Below are positions 21,743 through 32,032 of a DNA stretch of 64,000 bases, piece by piece (positions within the stretch are counted from its first letter, which is position 1; each line of letters begins with the position of its first letter). The notes beneath the pieces were generated by a model. It ran no database searches, had not been told where the DNA came from, and saw only the letters and a list, made by a program, of their open reading frames with translations. This DNA comes from Bordetella parapertussis (GTDB taxonomy: Bacteria; Pseudomonadota; Gammaproteobacteria; Burkholderiales; SG8-39). The stretch is from NCBI GenBank assembly GCA_945861875.1, contig CAMAWC010000006.1:16496-80495 (forward strand), in the 5' to 3' direction. Made by a program: the position numbers and the translations under genes.

Positions 21743-22711
21743 GTGATCACTGGAAAAAATCTGCGTTTCGCATTTCTCCTCGCCGCACTGCTGGCTGCGC
21801 TCCCGGTGTTTGCGCAGACTTTTCCCTCCAAACCGATCCGACTGGTCGTCACCTTTCCCCCCGGCGGCGGCACGGACGCCATCGCCCGCCTGCTTTCGGT
21901 GCCCTTGTCCGAGGCGCTGGGACAGCAGGTGGTGGTGGATAACCGGCCGGGTGCGAGCGGCAACATCGGCGCGGACATTGTCGCCAAGTCTCCGGCCGAT
22001 GGTTACACCTGGCTGATCGTCAATAGCACCTATGCCATGAACGCAGGCCTTTTTCCGAACATGCCTTTTGACTCGGAAAAGGACCTGCTTGGTCTTGCCA
22101 CGATCGCTTCCACACCCATTATGCTGGTGGTGCCGGCAACCTCCCCGGCTAAAGGGGTAAGCGACTTGATCGCGCTGGCGAAGTCCAAACCCGGACAGTT
22201 GACGTACGCCTCTTGCGGAAACGGCACACCGCAGCATCTTGGCGGCGAGTTGTTCAAGCGCATGGCCGGCGTAGACATCGTGCATGTGCCTTACAAGGGC
22301 TGTGCCCCGGCGCTTCAGGACGGGCTGGCGGGAAGAGTTGACGCCTTGTTCAACACCGTGCCCAACACCGTGCCCCAGCACAAGGCTGGGCGCTTGCGCG
22401 CGATCGGGGTTGGTTCGAAAAAACGCACCGCCGCGGCACCGGATGTGCCGACCATTAACGAGACCCTGCCCGGATTCGATGTGGACCAGTGGTACGTGAT
22501 TCTTGTCCCGAACGGCACGCCGCGCGAAGTGGTTCAACGCATCAACCGCGAGATCGACCGTGCCGTTGCACGTCCGGACATTCGCGAACGCCTGATTGCA
22601 CAAAGCTTCGATCCGCTGAGCATGCCGCTCGATGAAATCCAACCGATGATACGCAGCGATATAGCCCGCTGGAGCAAGCTGATCCGCGAATTGGGTGTGA
22701 AGGTCGATTAA
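21743..22711 (+). CDS. Tripartite tricarboxylate transporter (Bug family) substrate-binding receptor
   Basis: The 322-residue receptor starts at GTG 21743, preceded by AAGGAC. This start is preferred because it places a clean signal peptide (FAFLLAALLAALPVFAQ) at the N-terminus; the frame is open further back into the LOG gene. The mature start is FPSKPIRLVVTFPPGGGTDAIA, followed by GASGNIGADIVAKSPADGYTWL and HVPYKGCAPALQDGLAG, all standard Bug features. No TctAB partner is present in the window. It converges with proA, with a short 6-bp hairpin (22713-22730) in the 66-bp gap. Ligand unknown. Confidence 0.9.
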   Translation: MITGKNLRFAFLLAALLAALPVFAQTFPSKPIRLVVTFPPGGGTDAIARLLSVPLSEALGQQVVVDNRPGASGNIGADIVAKSPADGYTWLIVNSTYAMNAGLFPNMPFDSEKDLLGLATIASTPIMLVVPATSPAKGVSDLIALAKSKPGQLTYASCGNGTPQHLGGELFKRMAGVDIVHVPYKGCAPALQDGLAGRVDALFNTVPNTVPQHKAGRLRAIGVGSKKRTAAAPDVPTINETLPGFDVDQWYVILVPNGTPREVVQRINREIDRAVARPDIRERLIAQSFDPLSMPLDEIQPMIRSDIARWSKLIRELGVKVD

Positions 22712-22777
22712 ATCCCGCTTGCCGGCGGGAAGCCGCAACGGCCGAACCGCGCCTGTCTCAAGACCGGCTTTGGTACT

Positions 22778-24046
22778 TTAGGTCCGGATCTCGCCGTGCC
22801 CGAAGACGATGTACTTGAGCGAAGTCAGGCCTTCCAGGCCGACCGGACCGCGCGCGTGCAATTTGTCGGTTGAAATGCCGATCTCCGCACCGAGGCCATA
22901 TTCAAAGCCGTCGGCAAAACGCGTCGAGGCGTTGACAATCACCGAGCTCGAGTCGACCTCGCGTAAAAACCGCTGCGCCCGGTCCTCATTTTCGGTAATG
23001 ATCGCATCGGTATGCTGCGAACCGTAGCGCGCAATGTGGTCCATGGCGGCATCGAGGTCTTTGACCAGGCGCACGGCCAGCACCGGGGCAAGGTATTCGG
23101 CATACCAGTCTTCGTCGGACGCCGGATGCATGCCCGCAACGAGCCGCCGCGCGCCCTCATCGCCGCGTAATTCCACACCCTTGTCGGCGTAGATTTTTGC
23201 CAGTCCGGGCAACACCCTGGGCGCAATCGCTTCGTGTATGAGCAGGGTTTCCATGGTGTTGCAGGTGCCGTAACGCTGCGTCTTGGCGTTGTCGGCGATA
23301 CGCACGGCTTTTACCGGATCGGCGGCCTCGTCAATATAGACGTGGCACACCCCGTCAAGGTGCTTGATCATGGGAATGCGAGATTCGGCCATGATGCGCG
23401 CGATCAGGCTCTTGCCGCCGCGCGGCACGATGATGTCGACATACTCGGTCATCGAAAGTAGTACGCCGACGGCTTCCCGGTCGGCGGTCGCCACCACTTG
23501 CACCGCATCTTCGGGCAGGCCGGCCGCTTTCAGGCCTTCGTGTACGCAGGTGGCAATCGCCAGGTTTGAACGAACCGACTCCGAGCCGCCGCGAAGAATA
23601 CAGGCGTTGCCCGATTTCAGGCACAGCGCAGCCGCATCTGCGGTTACATTCGGACGTGATTCGTAAATTATGCCTATTACCCCCAGCGGTACGCGCATAC
23701 GCGCCACTTCAATGCCCGATGCCTGGACGCTACGCTCGCTGATTTGGCCGATCGGATCGGCCAGCGCAGCCACCTGCTCAATACCCTCGGCCATGACTTC
23801 CACAGAATCGGGCGAAAGTGTCAGGCGGTCAATGAATGCGGCGTCCTTGCCCGCGGATCTCGCCGACTGGATGTCTGCGGCATTGGCTTCCAGCAGTTTG
23901 TCCCGGCTGCGGCGAATGGCTGCTGCCATCGCCAGCAGGGCGCGGTTCTTGGTCGCGCCATCGGTGCGTGCCAGTACACGGGCCACCGCGCGGGCGCGCC
24001 GGCCGATGTCGTGCATGTAGGACTTGATGTTGTTGACGGCATTCAT
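22778..24046 (-). CDS. proA: Gamma-glutamyl phosphate reductase
   Basis: ProA reduces gamma-glutamyl phosphate to glutamate-5-semialdehyde with NADPH, the second step of proline synthesis. The 422-residue aldehyde-dehydrogenase-fold protein has [18 protein letters not shown], the [14 protein letters not shown] block, the catalytic cysteine in [14 protein letters not shown], and the C-terminal [16 protein letters not shown]. It is the last gene of the leuS-lptE-holA-proA run on this strand, 63 bp after holA. A GC-rich 8-bp hairpin (24074-24095) without T-run lies in that gap, so proA could have partly independent expression. Confidence 0.96.
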   Translation of the reverse strand: MNAVNNIKSYMHDIGRRARAVARVLARTDGATKNRALLAMAAAIRRSRDKLLEANAADIQSARSAGKDAAFIDRLTLSPDSVEVMAEGIEQVAALADPIGQISERSVQASGIEVARMRVPLGVIGIIYESRPNVTADAAALCLKSGNACILRGGSESVRSNLAIATCVHEGLKAAGLPEDAVQVVATADREAVGVLLSMTEYVDIIVPRGGKSLIARIMAESRIPMIKHLDGVCHVYIDEAADPVKAVRIADNAKTQRYGTCNTMETLLIHEAIAPRVLPGLAKIYADKGVELRGDEGARRLVAGMHPASDEDWYAEYLAPVLAVRLVKDLDAAMDHIARYGSQHTDAIITENEDRAQRFLREVDSSSVIVNASTRFADGFEYGLGAEIGISTDKLHARGPVGLEGLTSLKYIVFGHGEIRT

Positions 24047-24109
24047 GGAATCGGGATTTTACTACTATGGTGCGCCGGCCGATCCTGCGGCCGGCCCGGC
24101 AGGCGGACC

Positions 24110-25114
24110 TTAACGGGCGAAACGCATGCCAAGCTGCAGCAATTCGGTCCACGGATCGCCCTCGGCGACGCCTTTTGCCATGCGGTCTATGCGCGCGGCA
24201 TGACGCAGCGCATTGCGTACGGTTGCGGCCGGCACGGCCCTGGCCGCTTTTGGCACCAGGGTTTTTCTCGGCTCGTACCAGACCCTGGCCGTTTTGAGCG
24301 CATCGGGAATCGCCTGACCTTCGGACATGGCGGTCTGCACCCGGGCAAGGGCGCGAATATCCTCGGCTACGATCCACAGCACGCGCGGCAGGGCTTCGCC
24401 TTCGCCCTCCAGCCCTTCGAGCATGCGCGCCAGGCGTGCAATGTCGCCGGCGAGCAGCGCCGAGGACAGGTCGGCGACGTCGTAGCGCGCCACGTTCAGT
24501 ACCGCGGCGCGTATCGCCTCATCGGCAATTTCGCCCGGCGGATGCAGCAAGCCTAGTTTCTGGATCTCCTGGTGCGCCGCGAGCAGGTTGCCTTCCACGC
24601 AATCGGCGATGAACTCGAGGCTCGCGCGTGCCGCCTTTTGCTTTTGCGCGGCCAGGCGCAGCGCAATCCAGTCGGGCAGGCGTGCCCGGTCCACTGCGGC
24701 GACGCTGACCACGACGGCCGCTGCACTGAGCGCGCGATACCAGGCCGTGTCCTGTGATTTGCGATCCAGCGCCGGCAGCATGACCAGGGTGAGCGTATCG
24801 GGTATGGTCCTCGCGCAATACGCTTCGATGGCCTTGGCCCCATCGATGCCGGGTTTGCCGCCGGGAATGCGCAGCTCGATCAAGCGCTTTTCGGCAAACA
24901 GCGACATGCTTGCTCCGGTCGCACCAAGCTGGCTCCAGTCGAAGTACCGTTCCACCGTGAGGACGTCACGCTCGCTAAACCCTTCGCTTCGCGCCTTGGC
25001 GCGAATGGCGTCGGCCGCTTCCAGGGTCAGTAGCGGCTCGTCGCCCTGCACAACATAAAGCGGCGTGAGCGCTCGGGTGAGATGCTGGGCGAGCTGCTCG
25101 GACTTGAGCTGCAT
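24110..25114 (-). CDS. holA: DNA polymerase III delta subunit (clamp loader)
   Basis: HolA opens the beta clamp as part of the gamma/tau-delta-delta' loader. The 334-residue protein has the usual N-terminus (MQLKSEQLAQHL, then LYVVQGDEPLL), the AAA-like core without a functional P-loop, and the C-terminal ALRHAARIDRMAKGV helix. The ATG overlaps the lptE stop by one base (TAATG). The gene order leuS-lptE-holA matches many beta-proteobacteria and supports the assignment, because delta is poorly conserved in sequence. Confidence 0.9.
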   Translation of the reverse strand: MQLKSEQLAQHLTRALTPLYVVQGDEPLLTLEAADAIRAKARSEGFSERDVLTVERYFDWSQLGATGASMSLFAEKRLIELRIPGGKPGIDGAKAIEAYCARTIPDTLTLVMLPALDRKSQDTAWYRALSAAAVVVSVAAVDRARLPDWIALRLAAQKQKAARASLEFIADCVEGNLLAAHQEIQKLGLLHPPGEIADEAIRAAVLNVARYDVADLSSALLAGDIARLARMLEGLEGEGEALPRVLWIVAEDIRALARVQTAMSEGQAIPDALKTARVWYEPRKTLVPKAARAVPAATVRNALRHAARIDRMAKGVAEGDPWTELLQLGMRFAR

Positions 25115-25680
25115 TATTCCGCAGGTGGTACGGGTTTTTTGGCCACCGACAGGCGGCGCAGCACCTGCTGCACCATGTCCGTCTGCATGTCGCGGTAGAG
25201 CAAGGCCTCCTCCGACTCCTTGGCCAGCACCTGAGAATCGTTGTAGGTGATATCCCGGGTAAGGAAAATTTCCGTCGGCGGCAGGAAGTCCAGCCCCTTG
25301 AGGTCGGCGACGCGAAAACTATAGCGATAGCCGAGTCGGTATTCGCGTACCCGCCCGGCCGAATTCAAGCTGAGGATGGACTTTTCCTGCGCTTCGGCCA
25401 GCACCGTCAGCACTGCCTGCGCTTGTTTCGCATCATCAACCAGGCGCGTATTTTTGCCGGCGATGATATTGCGCTTTAGATCTGTGGCCACGGGGCCGGA
25501 GGATGCGACGTAAAGCGTTTCAAAGGGCAGCGGGCCACTCAGCGTGCCATGGCCGCGCAGCTGGAAGCCACAGGCGCAAAGCGCGCCGCAGAGCAGCGCC
25601 GCGATAAGCGGCGCAGTACGGGAACCCCGCCGCGTATCGGCTTGCCCGCCCACATCCGTCCTGCCGACCTGTTGCATCAT
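25114..25680 (-). CDS. lptE: LPS-assembly lipoprotein LptE
   Basis: LptE is an outer-membrane lipoprotein that plugs the LptD translocon. The 188-residue form begins at ATG 25680, which has AAGGA at good spacing. The longer frame to 25713 would need a TTG start. A hydrophobic segment (LIAALLCGALCAC) leads to a lipobox with the lipidated Cys at about residue 37. The mature start CGFQLRGHG, then LPFETLYVA, is characteristic of LptE. The n-region before the hydrophobic core is unusually long. It sits 49 bp after leuS and overlaps holA by one base. Confidence 0.9.
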   Translation of the reverse strand: MMQQVGRTDVGGQADTRRGSRTAPLIAALLCGALCACGFQLRGHGTLSGPLPFETLYVASSGPVATDLKRNIIAGKNTRLVDDAKQAQAVLTVLAEAQEKSILSLNSAGRVREYRLGYRYSFRVADLKGLDFLPPTEIFLTRDITYNDSQVLAKESEEALLYRDMQTDMVQQVLRRLSVAKKPVPPAE

Positions 25681-25729
25681 TTCCGTGTCCTTTACCGCCT
25701 GTTGCAAAGGCAATATCAGTAGAGCGTTA

Positions 25730-28378
25730 TTACACTACCACGTTGATCAGCCGCCCGGGCACCACCACCACCTTTTTCGGCGCCTGCCCGTTGGTGTGTT
25801 TCAACACGATTTCATGCACCAGGGCGAGCCGTTCCAGTGCCGCCTTGTCGGCGTTGTGCGGTGCACGCAGGTGGCCGCGCAGTTTGCCGTTGATCTGCAA
25901 AACCAGCTCGATCTCGTCCTGGACCAGCGCCGTTTCATCCACTTGTGGCCAGGGCGCATCGAGAATGTCCCCCTCGCTTGCGGCATAGCCAAGTTCGGTC
26001 CACAGCGCGTGGGCGATGTGCGGCACCACCGGGTAAAGCACGCGGATCAGGATGGACAGGCTTTCGCGCATCACCGCCGCCGTCGCCGGCCCCTCCGGCA
26101 GCTTTGCCGCCTCCAGGGTGTTGAGCATTTTCATGCCGGCCGAAACCACGGTGTTGTACTGGATGCGTTTCAGGTCATAGTCGGCCTGGCGCAGTCCGAG
26201 ATGGACTTCGCGGCGCAGCGCCTTGTGCGCTTCCGTAAGTGGGCCGCCTTGGCCGCCCGCGGAGGCGACCAGCGCCTGCTGCTTTTGCGCAAACACCCAG
26301 ACCCGCTTGAGGAAGCGATACGCGCCATCCACTCCCGAATCCGACCACTCCAGCGTCTGCTCCGGCGGGCTGGTGAACATGACAAACAGGCGCGCCGTGT
26401 CGGCGCCCATCTCGTCGATCAGCGCCTGCGGGTCGATGCCGTTGCGCTTGGACTTGGACATGGTGCCGACGCCGCCGTAATCGACCGGCTGGCCGTCACT
26501 GGCAAGGATGGCGCCGCTGACCTTGCCGTCTTCGTCGTGCGCCAGCGTCACTTCCTCGGGCGCGTAATAGGTGATGCCGCCCATGGCGCCGCGGCGCGAG
26601 AATATGTGGTTGAGCACCATGCCTTGCGTGAGCAGCTTGGTAAAAGGCTCGTCAAAGGTTACCAATCCCATGTCGCGCATGACCTTGGTCCAGAAGCGCG
26701 CGTACAACAGGTGCAGCACCGCGTGCTCGATGCCGCCGATGTACTGGTCCATGGGCATCCAGTAATCGGTGCGCGCATCGGTCATCGCGCCGGCGCTGTC
26801 GGGCGAGCAGTAGCGCATGAAATACCAGGCCGAATCGACAAAGGTGTCCATGGTGTCGGTTTCGCGCCGTGCCGGCTTGCCGCACTTCGGGCAGGCGCAT
26901 TTGAGAAAACGCTCGTCTTTGGCCAGGGGATTGCCGGAGCCATCGGGAATCAGGTCTTCGGGCAACACCACCGGCAGGTCTTTTTCCGGCACCGGCACTG
27001 CGCCGCAGTCCGGGCAATGGATGATGGGGATGGGCGTACCCCAGTAGCGCTGGCGCGAAACACCCCAGTCGCGCAGGCGGAAAGTCGTGCGTTTTTCACC
27101 CAGATTCTTCGCGCCAAGGTCGGCGGCGATGGCATTGACCGCGGCCTTGAAGTCCAGCCCGTCGTATTTGCCGCTGTTGACGCACCGGCCGACCTGCTTG
27201 TTCGCGTACCACTCGTCCCAGGCGTCGGTGGTGAAGGTTTTGCCCTCCAGCGCGACCACCTGCTTGATGGGCAGCCGGTATTTCTTTGCAAAGGCGAAAT
27301 CGCGTTCGTCGTGCGCCGGTACGCCCATGACCGCGCCGTCGCCGTAACTCATCAAGACGTAGTTGCCTATCCAGACCTCGACTTTTTCACCGGTGAGCGG
27401 ATGCGTGACAAACAAGCCAGTCGGCATGCCGGCTTTTTCCCGCAGCGCGAGTTCGGCCTCGGTGGTGCCGCCCTTTTTGCACTCTTCGATAAACGCGGCG
27501 AGTTGCGCATTGCCCGCCGCAGCATGCTCGGCTATGGGATGCTCTGGTGCGACGGCGCAAAAGGTCACGCCCATGATGGTGTCGGGGCGCGTGGTGAACA
27601 CATACATGCGACCGTCCTGTATGGGTTTTCCGTCCCCGCCCTTGATGTCATGCGGGAAGGCGAAACGCACGCCTTCGCTCTTGCCTATCCAGTTTTCCTG
27701 CATCAGGCGCACGCGCTCGGGCCAGCCGGGCAGCTTGTTGGCGACCGAGTCGAGCAATTCGTCGGCGTACTTGGTGATGGCCAGGTAATAGCCGGGAATT
27801 TCGCGTTTTTCCACCGGCGCGCCGGTGCGCCAGCCGCGACCGTCTATCACCTGCTCGTTGGCCAGCACCGTCTGGTCGACCGGATCCCAGTTCACCACCT
27901 GGGTTTTACGGTAGGCGATGCCTTTTTCCAGCATTTTCAGGAACAGCCACTGGTTCCACTTGTAGTAGTTCGGGTCACAGGCGGCAATTTCACGCGACCA
28001 GTCGATGGCCAGCCCCATCGCCTGCATCTGCTTTTTCATGTGGGCGATGTTGTCGTAAGTCCACTTCGCCGGCGCCACCTTGTTGGCCATGGCGGCGTTT
28101 TCGGCCGGCAGGCCGAAGGCATCCCAGCCCATGGGCTGCAGCACGTTGTAGCCGTTCATGCGCAGATAACGGTACATCACGTCGTTGATGGTGTAATTGC
28201 GCACATGACCCATGTGCAACTTGCCCGAGGGGTAGGGCAGCATCGAGCAGGCGTAATACTTGGGTTTTTCCTTGCCCGATTTGTCGCGGGCGTGCTCCAC
28301 GGCGCGGTAGGCGTCGGTGGCGCGCCAGTGTTGCTGCGCTTCGCGCTCTATTTCGGTCGGGCTATACTGGGCTTGCAT
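25730..28378 (-). CDS. leuS: Leucyl-tRNA synthetase
   Basis: This class Ia synthetase charges tRNA-Leu. The 882-residue, full-length protein has the HIGH motif as HMGH in [15 protein letters not shown], the [12 protein letters not shown] block, a CP1 editing domain with the T-rich editing motif ([13 protein letters not shown]), a zinc-like CPDCGAVP and CACPKCGKP insertion, and the KMSKS loop as MSKSKRNG. The ATG at 28378 ([11 protein letters not shown]) is preferred over one 33 bases upstream because family members start here. A consensus TATAAT lies about 33 bases upstream. It leads the leuS-lptE-holA-proA operon. Confidence 0.97.
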   Translation of the reverse strand: MQAQYSPTEIEREAQQHWRATDAYRAVEHARDKSGKEKPKYYACSMLPYPSGKLHMGHVRNYTINDVMYRYLRMNGYNVLQPMGWDAFGLPAENAAMANKVAPAKWTYDNIAHMKKQMQAMGLAIDWSREIAACDPNYYKWNQWLFLKMLEKGIAYRKTQVVNWDPVDQTVLANEQVIDGRGWRTGAPVEKREIPGYYLAITKYADELLDSVANKLPGWPERVRLMQENWIGKSEGVRFAFPHDIKGGDGKPIQDGRMYVFTTRPDTIMGVTFCAVAPEHPIAEHAAAGNAQLAAFIEECKKGGTTEAELALREKAGMPTGLFVTHPLTGEKVEVWIGNYVLMSYGDGAVMGVPAHDERDFAFAKKYRLPIKQVVALEGKTFTTDAWDEWYANKQVGRCVNSGKYDGLDFKAAVNAIAADLGAKNLGEKRTTFRLRDWGVSRQRYWGTPIPIIHCPDCGAVPVPEKDLPVVLPEDLIPDGSGNPLAKDERFLKCACPKCGKPARRETDTMDTFVDSAWYFMRYCSPDSAGAMTDARTDYWMPMDQYIGGIEHAVLHLLYARFWTKVMRDMGLVTFDEPFTKLLTQGMVLNHIFSRRGAMGGITYYAPEEVTLAHDEDGKVSGAILASDGQPVDYGGVGTMSKSKRNGIDPQALIDEMGADTARLFVMFTSPPEQTLEWSDSGVDGAYRFLKRVWVFAQKQQALVASAGGQGGPLTEAHKALRREVHLGLRQADYDLKRIQYNTVVSAGMKMLNTLEAAKLPEGPATAAVMRESLSILIRVLYPVVPHIAHALWTELGYAASEGDILDAPWPQVDETALVQDEIELVLQINGKLRGHLRAPHNADKAALERLALVHEIVLKHTNGQAPKKVVVVPGRLINVVV

Positions 28379-28410
28379 TGTTGTTTTGGCAGCGTAAAGT
28401 GAAGCTGGCA

Positions 28411-28440
28411 ATTATAGCCTGCGGGTGGTTCTTGCCCGAA
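28411..28440 (-). promoter_or_regulatory. Candidate leuS operon promoter
   Basis: On the minus strand a perfect TATAAT (28416-28411) is preceded by TTCGGG (28440-28435) with an 18-bp spacer. This gives a 5' leader of about 25-30 bases before the leuS ATG. It lies in the divergent gap to the FecR-SPOR gene. Confidence 0.5.
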
Positions 28441-28513
28441 TCCGGGTTCCCGCTTGTGCCGCAATATGGCGGCGTCTGAATCTCAATCCGGCAACCAGGA
28501 GAGGGGCGTCAAA

Positions 28514-29407
28514 ATGACAGGCAAATCCCGATTTTTACCCTTTACGCAGGTGTTTGTCGGTCTAAGCCTTGCGCTGGGGATGGTGCAATTGAGCCACGCC
28601 GCGCCCAATGCCACGGTCGAGGCGGTGCAAATGCCGGCCTGGGTGGAGCGCGGCAGCGCGCGACTGCCGCTTGCGCCCGGCATGGAGTTGCAAAACGGCG
28701 ACGACATACGCACCGGCGCCAATTCGCGCCTGCTGCTCAAGACCGCCGACGGCAGTTCGGTGAAGCTCGGAGAGAACGCCAAACTCAAATTGAGCGACAT
28801 GGCGCAGCAAAAAGACGGCGTATTCGCTGCCGCACTGGATGTCGGTGAAGGCGCGTTTCGCTTTACCACCGATATTTTCAAAAAGCTGCGCGGAAAACGG
28901 CTGGTGAACATCAGGGTCGCAAACGTGACCGCCGGCGTGCGCGGCACCGATTTGTGGGGCAAGTCTGCCACGGACAAACAGATCGTCTGCCTGATCGAGG
29001 GCCGAATCGATGTCACGCCGCCGGGCGAACAGCCCATTGTCATGGACCAGGCCTTGCAGTTCTTCATACGCGAGAACGGCAAATCCCTGCCGGTCGGTCT
29101 GGTCGATCCCAAACAACTCGCCCAGTGGGCGACCGAGACCGAAGTGGCCGGTGGTGCCGGCGCAGCGCGCCGCGGCGGTAAGTGGAAAGTTGTTCTGGCA
29201 AGCGTCGACACCCAGGCTGCGGCGCTCAAGGTCTATGACGATGTGCGCAACGCCGGATATGCGGCAACAATCCAGCCTTTGCGCGAGGGCGAGAAGCGCA
29301 GTTACAACATTCGCATCGCCAACCTTCCCTCACAGGCCGAGGCGCAGGCGCTGGCCGCCAGCCTCAAGGGCAAGCTGGGCGTAGCCGATCCCAGGGTATC
29401 GATGTAG
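28514..29407 (+). CDS. Exported FecR-domain and SPOR-domain protein
   Basis: The 297-residue product has a signal peptide (about 1-30, ending LSHAA), a FecR-like domain (about 50-180) and a C-terminal SPOR-type domain (about 218-297). The FecR part carries NGDDIRTGANSRLLLKTADGS, LKLSDMAQQKDGVF, VRVANVTAGVRGTDLWGKS-type strands and VVCLIEGRID-like residues. The SPOR part carries WKVVLASVDTQAAALKVYDDV and YNIRIANLPSQAEAQALA. SPOR domains bind denuded septal peptidoglycan, so a periplasmic envelope role is inferred. The ATG at 28514 has AGGAGAGG 8-15 bases upstream; the frame extends back but without signal-peptide character. A strong terminator follows. Confidence 0.75.
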   Translation: MTGKSRFLPFTQVFVGLSLALGMVQLSHAAPNATVEAVQMPAWVERGSARLPLAPGMELQNGDDIRTGANSRLLLKTADGSSVKLGENAKLKLSDMAQQKDGVFAAALDVGEGAFRFTTDIFKKLRGKRLVNIRVANVTAGVRGTDLWGKSATDKQIVCLIEGRIDVTPPGEQPIVMDQALQFFIRENGKSLPVGLVDPKQLAQWATETEVAGGAGAARRGGKWKVVLASVDTQAAALKVYDDVRNAGYAATIQPLREGEKRSYNIRIANLPSQAEAQALAASLKGKLGVADPRVSM

Positions 29408-29429
29408 CTTTCGCTGCCGGCCGGGTGGT

Positions 29430-29461
29430 AAAAAACGCGGGCGTGGGGCCGCGTTTTTTTT
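29430..29461 (+). terminator. Rho-independent terminator
   Basis: An 11-bp perfect stem (AAAAAACGCGG / CCGCGTTTTTT) with an 8-base loop ends in an eight-base T-run, 22 bp after the FecR-SPOR stop. The A-tract on the 5' arm makes it potentially bidirectional. Confidence 0.92.
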
Positions 29462-29485
29462 AATCGTCGCGCGTCCTGGCATAAA

Positions 29486-29534
29486 GCACACCGGCTGGAA
29501 AGCCGTGCCAGATATGGCTTTCCAGCCGATTTGC
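29486..29534. repeat. Dispersed hairpin element copy 2
   Basis: The arms 29493-29504 and 29516-29527 pair perfectly, and the stem extends outward to 29486/29534 with two mismatches. GGAAAGCCG-N10-GGCTTTCC-N3-CGATTTGC matches the element at 1089-1151 with identical spacing. The three stem bases that differ change on both sides (CCC/GGG versus GCT/AGC), keeping pairing. It lies between the FecR-SPOR terminator and uvrD. Confidence 0.75.
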
Positions 29535-29683
29535 CTATCCAGACCCTGCCCGCCCGTCGACGGAAAATTTCCTTTTGCCAGTGCGACCGAGCTTTCCGTA
29601 CGCGTCCCAGTTTGCGTCGTGAAGGGGCCGGTCAGCCGAGGGTCCTGCGGTAGAATGCGCGCAGCCCACTGTCTGCAATTGCA

Positions 29684-31978
29684 ATGCCTTCCCTCCTAGA
29701 CAATCTCAACCCCGAACAACTCGCCGCGGTCACCCTTCCCAACCAGTCCGCGCTCATTCTTGCCGGCGCCGGGTCGGGCAAGACGCGGGTGCTGACAACG
29801 CGTATCGCCTGGCTGATCCAGACCGGCAACATCAGCCCCAACGGCCTGCTCGCCGTGACATTCACCAACAAAGCGGCGAAGGAAATGCTGCTACGCCTGT
29901 CGGCGATGATGCCGATCAACACGCGCGGCATGTGGGTGGGCACCTTCCACGGCCTGTGCAACCGCATGTTGCGCGCGCATTACCGCGATGCCGGCCTGCC
30001 GCAGACCTTCCAGATACTCGACACCCAGGACCAGTTCTCGGCGGTGAAACGGGTGCTAAAGGCGCTCAATGTCGACGAGGACCGCTTCCCGCCGCGCCAG
30101 GTGCAGTGGTTCATCAATGGCGCCAAGGAGGCCGGCGACCGCGCCGACAAGGTTGAGGTGTCCGACGAGTTTTCGCGCCGCGCGGTGGAGTTGTACGCCG
30201 CCTATGACGCGCAATGCCAGCGCGAGGGCTCGGTCGATTTTTCCGAATTGCTGTTGCGTTGCTTTGAGTTGTTGTCGCGCAATGAAATCCTGCGCGAGCA
30301 TTACCAGGGCCGATTCCGCCATATCCTGGTCGACGAATTCCAGGACACCAACCGGCTGCAATACCGCTGGCTGAAGCTGCTCGCCGGGCACGGCGTCAAC
30401 CGTGCCGACGGGGGCAACGCGATTTTCGCCGTTGGCGATGACGACCAGTCGATATACGCTTTTCGCGGGGCCAATGTAGGCAACATGGCCGACTTTGAGC
30501 GTGACTTTAACGTCGCCAACATCATTCGCCTGGAACAGAACTACCGCTCGCACGGCCATATCCTCGACGCCGCCAATGCGCTGATTTCCAATAACAGCAA
30601 ACGCCTTGGCAAGAACTTGTGGACCGCGGCCGGCCATGGTGAACCCCTGCGCGTGTATGAGGCGCAGTCCGACGGTTATGAGGCGCACTGGATCGCCGAG
30701 GAAGTGCAGACGCTGGCGCGAGAAGGCATGACGCGGCGCGATATGGCGGTGCTCTATCGCTCCAATGCGCAGTCGCGCATCATCGAGCACGCCTTGTTCT
30801 CGGCCGGCATTCCCTACCGCGTCTACGGCGGGTTGCGTTTTTTCGAGCGTCTGGAAATCAAGCATGCCCTGGCGTATTTGCGCCTGCTCGCCACGCCAGA
30901 GGATGACGGCGCCTTCCTGCGCGTGGTGAACTTTCCGACCCGTGGTATTGGGGCACGGTCGCTTGAACTGCTGCAGGACACCGCCAAGTCGCGCGGCACC
31001 GCGCTTTACGCCACGGTGGCCGCGCTCGACGGCAAGGCCGGGGCGGTACTGGCGGCCTTCACCCGCCTGATCGACACCCTGCGCAGCGAGACGCAAGGCC
31101 TGCCGCTGCCGGAAACTGTCGAACACATGCTCGAGCGCAGCGGCCTGCGTGCGCACTACCAAAAAGAAAAGGACGGCGCGGATCGCGTCGAGAACCTCAA
31201 CGAACTGGTCAACGCCGCCGCCGGATTCTTGCAGGAGGAGGGCTTGTCCTCAATCATGGTTGATACGCTGGTCCAGCCACCTGTCGCAGCAACCCCGGCG
31301 GAAGCGCAGGCGGGACTGGACCTGGATGCTGCGGCGACCGCGCCCTCTGCTGAAACGCGCGAGCGCATCGACCCGCTGGCGAATTTTCTTGCCCATGCCG
31401 CGCTCGAAGCCGGCGAACACCAAGCCGGCGAAGGCAGCGACGCGTTGCAGTTGATGACCGTGCATTCAGCCAAGGGGCTGGAATTCAACGCCGTATTCAT
31501 CACCGGCCTGGAAGAGGGCTTGTTCCCGCACGAGCAGAGTACCGCGGCTGACGACGGCCTGGAGGAAGAGCGGCGCCTGATGTACGTGGCCATTACCCGC
31601 GCGCGCCACCGCCTGTACCTCACGTTTGCACAAACGCGCATGCTGCACGGCCAGACGCGCTATAACGTCGCCAGTCGCTTTCTCGAAGAAATTCCGCCCG
31701 CGCTGCTGAAGTGGCTGTCACCGCGCATCGGCGCCGGCATGAGCGCGCGTGACAGCGCACAGGCAAGCGCATGGCCGGTTTCGCCTTCGCGACAGGCCGT
31801 CGTTGCATCAAACGATTCGCCCTGGCGCATCGGCCAGAATGTGGTCCACGCCAAATTCGGCCAGGGCGTCATCGTCAACGCCGAAGGCCGTGGCGCCGAA
31901 GCGCGGGTGCAAATCAATTTTGGCCGCTATGGCATGAAGTGGCTGGCGCTCGAATACGCCAAACTCACGGCCGCCTAG
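29684..31978 (+). CDS. uvrD: DNA helicase II (UvrD, superfamily 1)
   Basis: This 3'-5' SF1A helicase acts in nucleotide-excision and mismatch repair. The 764-residue protein has Walker A GAGSGKT (about 28-34), motif Ia TFTNKAAKEM, Walker B DEFQDTN, VGDDDQSIYAFRGA, the LEQNYRS motif, and motifs V/VI in MTVHSAKGLEFNAVF and YVAITRARHRLYL. The C-terminal tudor-like segment (VVHAKFGQGVIV, then WLALEYAKL) distinguishes UvrD from Rep. A TAGAAT hexamer at 29651 may be the -10. The upstream 276 bp hold a terminator and a palindromic element but no gene. Confidence 0.95.
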   Translation: MPSLLDNLNPEQLAAVTLPNQSALILAGAGSGKTRVLTTRIAWLIQTGNISPNGLLAVTFTNKAAKEMLLRLSAMMPINTRGMWVGTFHGLCNRMLRAHYRDAGLPQTFQILDTQDQFSAVKRVLKALNVDEDRFPPRQVQWFINGAKEAGDRADKVEVSDEFSRRAVELYAAYDAQCQREGSVDFSELLLRCFELLSRNEILREHYQGRFRHILVDEFQDTNRLQYRWLKLLAGHGVNRADGGNAIFAVGDDDQSIYAFRGANVGNMADFERDFNVANIIRLEQNYRSHGHILDAANALISNNSKRLGKNLWTAAGHGEPLRVYEAQSDGYEAHWIAEEVQTLAREGMTRRDMAVLYRSNAQSRIIEHALFSAGIPYRVYGGLRFFERLEIKHALAYLRLLATPEDDGAFLRVVNFPTRGIGARSLELLQDTAKSRGTALYATVAALDGKAGAVLAAFTRLIDTLRSETQGLPLPETVEHMLERSGLRAHYQKEKDGADRVENLNELVNAAAGFLQEEGLSSIMVDTLVQPPVAATPAEAQAGLDLDAAATAPSAETRERIDPLANFLAHAALEAGEHQAGEGSDALQLMTVHSAKGLEFNAVFITGLEEGLFPHEQSTAADDGLEEERRLMYVAITRARHRLYLTFAQTRMLHGQTRYNVASRFLEEIPPALLKWLSPRIGAGMSARDSAQASAWPVSPSRQAVVASNDSPWRIGQNVVHAKFGQGVIVNAEGRGAEARVQINFGRYGMKWLALEYAKLTAA

Positions 31979-31996
31979 TGGCGGCGGGGCACATTT

Positions 31997-32032
31997 AGGA
32001 ACGCAATCAGGAACGCAATCAGGGACGCAATC
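31997..32032. repeat. Three tandem 12-bp repeats
   Basis: AGGAACGCAATC occurs twice perfectly and a third time with one change (AGGGACGCAATC), head to tail, between the uvrD stop and the converging 83-residue gene. The third unit runs into that gene's stop codon. It looks like local slippage duplication; no function is evident. Confidence 0.9.

Noticed and set aside
24074..24095. GC-rich 8-bp hairpin between holA and proA
   Set aside because: No T-run follows on the transcribed strand, and proA is probably still in the operon; not called as a terminator.
25544..28402. 952-codon open frame antisense to leuS
   Set aside because: It is the GC-rich shadow frame of leuS: low-complexity His/Arg/Gly-rich translation, no domain, and leuS itself is unmistakable.
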